Assembly: GCA_002452335.1 (NCBI GenBank) | Contig: DKFJ01000010.1 | Location: 510,934-574,933 of the forward strand | Origin: Deferribacteraceae bacterium UBA6799 | GTDB taxonomy: Bacteria > Chrysiogenota > Deferribacteres > Deferribacterales > Geovibrionaceae | Length of the DNA: 64,000 bases | Reading direction: 5' to 3' | Shown: in pieces, positions 59,967 to 64,000 of the stretch | Layout: each line of letters begins with the position of its first letter | Position numbering within the stretch: the first letter of the stretch is position 1 | Program-made: the position numbers and the translations under genes | The notes under the pieces: model-generated | What the model was told of the DNA's origin: nothing | Seen by the model: the letters and a program-made list of their open reading frames with translations, nothing else | Databases searched by the model: none

Positions 59967-61589
59967 ATGAGCATGTTCTGTTTTCAATGTCAGGAAGCCG
60001 CAAAAGGCACAGGATGCACAGTAAGAGGCGTATGCGGAAAAACCGAAAGCTGCGCGGATCTTCAGGATGCGCTGGTATACACTCTGAAAGGTCTTTCTAT
60101 CTTCGCTGAAGGTATTAAAGACGCTGATAAAAAATACGGTCGTTTCGTCAATCAGGCGCTGTTCGCCACAATCACAAACGCAAACTTCGATGACGCCAGA
60201 ATATATGAACTGATTCTGGAAGGCGTAAAACTTCGTGACGAGGCAAAAGCCGCTTCATCCGTATCATCATCTCTGGACTGCGCTGTGTGGGCTCCTAAGA
60301 GCATGGAAGACGCTGTTGCGAAGGGCGCTTCTTTCGGTGTTCTCGCTACAGAGAACGAAGACATCCGATCTCTCCGTGAGCTTATGGTGTACGGCCTGAA
60401 AGGTGTGGCCGCTTACGCAGACCACGCTTATGTTCTGGGCTATGAGGACACATCCATATACGCCCACGCTTTCACAGCTCTGGCAGCCACAACAAAATCT
60501 CTCTCCGCTGAAGAGCTTATCGGGCTTATCATGAAGACTGGCGAAATAGCCGTAACCACTATGGCTCTTCTGGACAAAGCCAACACAACAACATACGGCA
60601 GCCCCGAAGTGACAGAAGTCAACATCGGTGTCGGCACTAACCCCGGAATCCTCATCTCCGGTCACGATCTGAAAGATATGAAAGAACTTCTGGAGCAGAC
60701 ACAGGGAACAGGCGTTGATGTTTACACACACAGCGAAATGCTCCCCGCACACTACTACCCTGAGTTCAAAAAATACAGCCACCTGAAAGGCAACTACGGC
60801 AACGCATGGTGGAAACAGGACAAAGAGTTCGAGTCATTCAACGGACCTATCCTTATGACAACAAACTGTATCGTGCCTGTAAAAGATTCTTACAAAGGCA
60901 GAATGTTCACAACAGGCATGGCTGGCTACCCCGGTCTGAAACACATTGCCGACGCTGCGTCAGGCAAACAGAAAGATTTCAGCGAAATAATCGCTCTGGC
61001 TAAAACTTGCCCCGCCCCCACACAGATAGAGGACGGCAAGATCGTAGGCGGTTTCGCCCACGCTCAAGTTATGGCTGTGGCTGACAAAGTTGTGGACGCT
61101 GTTAAATCAGGCGCTATTAAAAGATTTGTCGTTATGGCAGGCTGCGACGGCAGACACAAAGAGAGAAGCTACTTTACAGATGTGGCAGAGGCTCTGCCCA
61201 AAGACGCTGTGATACTTACAGCAGGCTGCGCTAAATACCGCTATAACAAGCTGAACCTCGGCGATATCGGCGGAATCCCCAGAGTTCTGGACGCCGGACA
61301 GTGCAACGACAGCTATTCTCTGGCCGTGATCGCACTTAAACTGAAGGAAGTATTTGGTCTGGAAGACATAAATGAGCTTCCCCTCTCCTTCGACATAGCA
61401 TGGTATGAGCAGAAGGCTGTTGCCGTTCTCCTCGCCCTGCTCTTCCTCGGAGTGAAAGGAGTTCGCCTCGGACCGACCCTTCCCGCTTTCCTGTCACCTA
61501 ACGTGGCAAAAGTGCTGGTAGAAAACTTCGACATCAAGCCCATCGGCGATGTGGCAGGCGATGTAGAAAAAATAATGGCAGGATGCTGA
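59967..61589 (+). CDS. hcp: hybrid cluster protein (hydroxylamine reductase)
   Basis: 540-residue iron-sulfur enzyme linked to nitrosative stress; proposed activities are nitric oxide and hydroxylamine reduction. N-terminal cysteines C5, C8, C17 and C23 are spaced C-x2-C-x8-C-x5-C, the pattern of anaerobe Hcp that binds a [4Fe-4S] cluster. The hybrid cluster ligands are in the later motifs (GHDLKDM, MTTNCIVP, GCDGRHKERSYF, TAGCAKYRYNKL). AGGAGG is 8 nt upstream. A partner reductase gene (hcr) is not adjacent. Confidence 0.96.
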   Translation: MSMFCFQCQEAAKGTGCTVRGVCGKTESCADLQDALVYTLKGLSIFAEGIKDADKKYGRFVNQALFATITNANFDDARIYELILEGVKLRDEAKAASSVSSSLDCAVWAPKSMEDAVAKGASFGVLATENEDIRSLRELMVYGLKGVAAYADHAYVLGYEDTSIYAHAFTALAATTKSLSAEELIGLIMKTGEIAVTTMALLDKANTTTYGSPEVTEVNIGVGTNPGILISGHDLKDMKELLEQTQGTGVDVYTHSEMLPAHYYPEFKKYSHLKGNYGNAWWKQDKEFESFNGPILMTTNCIVPVKDSYKGRMFTTGMAGYPGLKHIADAASGKQKDFSEIIALAKTCPAPTQIEDGKIVGGFAHAQVMAVADKVVDAVKSGAIKRFVVMAGCDGRHKERSYFTDVAEALPKDAVILTAGCAKYRYNKLNLGDIGGIPRVLDAGQCNDSYSLAVIALKLKEVFGLEDINELPLSFDIAWYEQKAVAVLLALLFLGVKGVRLGPTLPAFLSPNVAKVLVENFDIKPIGDVAGDVEKIMAGC

Positions 61590-61601
61590 TCCTAGCTTCA
61601 A

Positions 61602-61626
61602 AGCCCCTCGACCGAGGGGCTTTTTT
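61602..61626 (+). terminator. rho-independent terminator of hcp
   Basis: Perfect 8-bp stem AGCCCCTC/GAGGGGCT around GACC, followed by six Ts. It ends the hcp transcript 13 nt after the stop codon and separates it from the metallo-hydrolase gene, whose promoter begins 2 nt after the T-run. Confidence 0.93.
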
Positions 61627-61627
61627 A

Positions 61628-61656
61628 TTGCTTTTGGCTCTAATGACATCTATTAT
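61628..61656 (+). promoter_or_regulatory. promoter of the metallo-hydrolase gene, predicted leaderless
   Basis: TTGCTT (61628-61633), 17-bp spacer, TATTAT (61651-61656). The predicted +1 (61663) is the A of the ATG. There is no Shine-Dalgarno sequence before it. Confidence 0.6.
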
Positions 61657-61662
61657 AAACCT

Positions 61663-62481
61663 ATGAAAATAACTATTATCGCTGACAACTATGTGGACAA
61701 AAGCTCATTTCTGGCGGAACACGGCTTCTCCTGTTTTATAGAAACAGCGGATTTCGATATCCTTTTCGATACCGGTCAGGGTGACGCTTTCATCAATAAT
61801 TTTAAGCTGCTGAATATCAAACACGCCGATTTTCTCGTGCTGTCCCACGGTCACTACGACCATACGGGCGGTCTCAGCCGCCATCTGTACGACTGCGCCG
61901 CAGTGACAACTGATATCTATGCCAGCAGATACATCTTCGACAATCACATGAGGCTGGACGGCGACAGCACATACGACTTCATAGGATTCGGCAGAAACAG
62001 GAATGAAATATCAGAAGCCTTCAAACTGCACCTGAACAGCGGTTTTACCCAGATAGAAGAGAACGTATTCCTGTCTGGAACCATAGAGCGGGAAGTTGTG
62101 TTCGACGCTGACAGCAGACTCTATGTGGAGATAGACGGCGGCAGACAGAAAGATATGTTCAGAGACGAGCAGTATATGATAATCCGTGAGGAGGACGGCA
62201 TCCACCTGATAACCGGATGCACCCACTGCGGAGCGGAAAACCTGCTGAGACACGCAAAAAAACTCTTTCCGGACGATAAAATAGTATCGCTCACCGGCGG
62301 GCTTCACCTCTACCGCTCAACACCGGAAGAGACAGAGAGTGTTATAAATTTTCTGGAAAAAGAAGATATAAAGATAATAGCCACAGGACACTGCACCGGA
62401 ATAGACGCTATATTTCAGATGAAAGCAAGACTGGGCGACAGAGTTATCTTCACCAAAGCCGGAATGGAAATAAGATATTAA
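61663..62481 (+). CDS. MBL-fold metallo-hydrolase
   Basis: 272 residues of the metallo-beta-lactamase fold. The metal ligands are H62, H64, D66 and H67 in SHGHYDHTGG, with the downstream ITGCTHCGAENLL His (about 186) and GGLHLY (about 213), and GHCTG near the end. The pattern is that of the family that includes archaeal MJ0301, acting in methanopterin or folate-like ribosyl-aminobenzene chemistry; the bacterial substrate is unknown. Its stop overlaps the ubiB-like stop on the other strand. Confidence 0.82.
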   Translation: MKITIIADNYVDKSSFLAEHGFSCFIETADFDILFDTGQGDAFINNFKLLNIKHADFLVLSHGHYDHTGGLSRHLYDCAAVTTDIYASRYIFDNHMRLDGDSTYDFIGFGRNRNEISEAFKLHLNSGFTQIEENVFLSGTIEREVVFDADSRLYVEIDGGRQKDMFRDEQYMIIREEDGIHLITGCTHCGAENLLRHAKKLFPDDKIVSLTGGLHLYRSTPEETESVINFLEKEDIKIIATGHCTGIDAIFQMKARLGDRVIFTKAGMEIRY

Positions 62482-64000
62482 AGTGTAAAAACGATCCTGA
62501 CGACACCTACTATATAGAGAACATATGATATGACCTCAGCGTAGGGCAGTTTCGACCCCTGAACGAAAAAAGCTGTCAGCATGAACATCACACCCAGAGC
62601 AAAAGGTCTGGCGAATTTCTTCAGAGCCAGCGACACAGCCTCTTTATCCTCCGGAGATATTTTCACCTCCAGAGTGTATTCGCTCATATCCTCTATGATC
62701 TTCTTCACCTTTATCAGGGTGAGCGGAAGCTCAAGAGTCTCCCTCTTTACAGTGCTCCACAGCCCGTCATTGAACCCCAGAGCCTCAGGAAGCCTGTCTT
62801 TGAGTATCGGCAATATATCTTTGATACCGTTGAAGTTTTCTATATAGTTAGTACCCAGCCCCTCTATGATGGAGCTGACCCGCATGATGTAGATCGCTTC
62901 CTGCGGCAGCTTATAAGGCACTGTCTTCAGAGAATCCAGAAGCTCGAAAGCCAGCGTCTGCATGCTTTTAGCGTCCAGAGTGTTGTTATCCAGAATGTCA
63001 AAGATGCGTTCCGCAATGTCCTGAAGATCGAAATCCGGAGCATCCTGAGAGATGATGCCGAGCCTCTTTGCACACTTGATATAATGTTCGAAATTGCGCT
63101 CGTTCGCCGCCTTCACCAGCTGGATGATGTTCTTTCTCGTTCTGGAGGGAATCTTCTGCACCATGCCGAAATCCAGCAGAACCAGATCTCCGCTCTCTGT
63201 TACCAGAAGGTTTCCGGGGTGCGGGTCGGCATGAAAAAAACCGTTGATAAAAAGCTGATCCACATAGAAATTGACGAGTTTTTTCATGATATCCGTAAAG
63301 CTGATATTCAACTTTTCCAGATTCTTTTTATCATCAAATCTATAGCCGTATTCATATGACATCACCAGAGCGTCCGGTGAAGAACACTCGGGATATCCCA
63401 CAGGAAATTTTACCCCGCTGTCTGCGTATACTTCTGAAAACTTATGCATGTTCAGAAGCTCGATGCTCAGATCAACCTCTTTCAGTATCATGCGGCTGAA
63501 TTCCGCAATAACAGCGTCCAGAGAGTTTTTGGTGTTTTCAGAGAACAGCGGATGAAAAAGAGTGTTGAAGAATGTCAGTATCCGTATATCCGCGCGGATG
63601 ACGTTCTGAATATCATACCTACGCAGTTTGACCGCCACGTCACGCCCGTCTTTCAGCTTAGCCCTGTGCACCTGACCGATGGATGCGCTGGCTATCGGTT
63701 TTTTATCGAACTCCTTGAAGCATACACGCCCGCCGAAAGCCCGCTCGTATATCTTTTCAAAGTCGCTTTTTGACATCGGTGAAATCTCGTCGTGGAGCTG
63801 GCGCAGATAAAAAAGATAGCTATCAGGGAAAAAATCCGCTCTGGTGGCAAGAACCTGCGCAAGCTTTATAAAGCTCGCACCCAGACTGTTGATTTTGCTT
63901 TTAAGCTTTTCAGGCGGCAGCGGTTTTACGAACAGAAAGCTTTTGCTGCCTCTGATTATCAGAAAAACGGTCAGGATAACCCTGAAAACATGGTATACCC
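62478..64000 (-). CDS. ABC1/UbiB-family atypical kinase (5'-truncated by window edge)
   Basis: The reading frame is open from the right edge to the stop at 62478, so the start lies outside; about 507 codons are visible of a typical 500-560. Family features: N-terminal membrane-associated helix, GASFIKLAQVLATRADFFPDSYLFYLRQLHDE (about 40-75 into the visible part), ASIGQVHRAKLKDGRDVAVKL, DPHPGNLL with the catalytic Asp, LLDFGMVQK, and two C-terminal membrane helices. UbiB-like proteins extract or regulate ubiquinone or other prenyl lipid synthesis. Menaquinone is more likely in an anaerobe. Confidence 0.92.
   Translation of the reverse strand, partial: VYHVFRVILTVFLIIRGSKSFLFVKPLPPEKLKSKINSLGASFIKLAQVLATRADFFPDSYLFYLRQLHDEISPMSKSDFEKIYERAFGGRVCFKEFDKKPIASASIGQVHRAKLKDGRDVAVKLRRYDIQNVIRADIRILTFFNTLFHPLFSENTKNSLDAVIAEFSRMILKEVDLSIELLNMHKFSEVYADSGVKFPVGYPECSSPDALVMSYEYGYRFDDKKNLEKLNISFTDIMKKLVNFYVDQLFINGFFHADPHPGNLLVTESGDLVLLDFGMVQKIPSRTRKNIIQLVKAANERNFEHYIKCAKRLGIISQDAPDFDLQDIAERIFDILDNNTLDAKSMQTLAFELLDSLKTVPYKLPQEAIYIMRVSSIIEGLGTNYIENFNGIKDILPILKDRLPEALGFNDGLWSTVKRETLELPLTLIKVKKIIEDMSEYTLEVKISPEDKEAVSLALKKFARPFALGVMFMLTAFFVQGSKLPYAEVISYVLYIVGVVRIVFTL

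Noticed and set aside
1..64000. tRNA, rRNA, IS element, prophage or integrated element
   Set aside because: No spacer is large enough for unseen mobile genes, and I saw no transposase, integrase or tRNA-like cloverleaf. Composition appears uniform by eye.

Overview
The window is 64 kb of gene-dense bacterial chromosome from a Gram-negative, probably anaerobic organism. The outer membrane is implied by an LPS export and Kdo pathway (lptA/B/C, kdsB/C/D). Anaerobic chemistry is implied by indolepyruvate:ferredoxin oxidoreductase and by a hybrid cluster protein with the short-spaced cysteine pattern of anaerobes. The mix of LPS genes, HPr kinase, a mannose-type PTS, sigma-54 and c-di-AMP synthesis fits Deferribacterota (Geovibrio, Denitrovibrio or Seleniivibrio-like) or a deltaproteobacterium-like lineage. 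I favour Deferribacterota, but this is an inference without a database search. There are no rRNAs, tRNAs, insertion sequences, prophage genes or CRISPR arrays, and no gene-free stretch longer than about 220 bases. This is core chromosome.

Layout, left to right. 1-4.4 kb (minus strand): recG (cut by the left edge), cheW, then the pantothenate operon panB-panC-panD behind a near-consensus promoter and a structured leader RNA. 4.4-5.7 kb: an XRE-cupin regulator (minus) divergent from a gamma-carbonic anhydrase-like gene (plus). 5.8-15.0 kb (minus): the translation/transcription cluster rimP-nusA-ylxR-infB-rbfA-truB-rpsO-pnp, in which infB carries a large in-frame Tyr/Arg repeat domain. 15.1-20.3 kb (minus): a six-gene unit of a LOG-family protein, two PHP phosphoesterases, a membrane-anchored TPR-like protein and iorA-iorB. 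20.5-21.0 kb: a MarR regulator (plus). 21.0-32.7 kb (minus): a 15-gene unit, pgsA, DUF362 ferredoxin, plsY, ribD-ribE-ribBA-ribH-nusB, two small uncharacterised genes, tldD, a YhaM-like nuclease, DUF502, aroE, pilT. 32.8-58.5 kb (minus): a 29-gene run with no gap above 25 nt, dinG-like helicase, pgi, tilS, hpt, ftsH, folP, cdaA, ybbR, glmM, pdxJ, acpS, kdsB, pyrG, kdsD, kdsC, lptC, lptA, lptB, rpoN, hpf, ptsN, hprK, rapZ, PTS EIIA-EIIB-EIIC-EIID, ptsH, ptsI. 58.6-62.5 kb (plus): a DegP-like lipoprotein protease, hcp and a metallo-hydrolase. 62.5-64 kb (minus): a UbiB/ABC1 kinase cut by the right edge.

The genes combine into recognisable modules: vitamin B5 and riboflavin synthesis, ribosome maturation and translation initiation, phospholipid head-group synthesis, envelope precursor synthesis (glmM, kdsBCD, lptABC), c-di-AMP signalling, and phosphotransfer regulation around rpoN and hpf.

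The most interesting signals are regulatory. (1) The panB leader can fold into two mutually exclusive hairpins, one of which buries the ribosome binding site, which is riboswitch-like logic. (2) Three separately transcribed genes (marR, dinG-like, MBL) have a promoter whose -10 box ends exactly 6 nt before the ATG with a 17-bp spacer, implying leaderless mRNAs. (3) A CRP/FNR-type box sits at exactly -41.5 of the predicted hcp start site. (4) IF-2 carries an approximately 220-residue domain with 18 R-P-(Q/P)-Y units.
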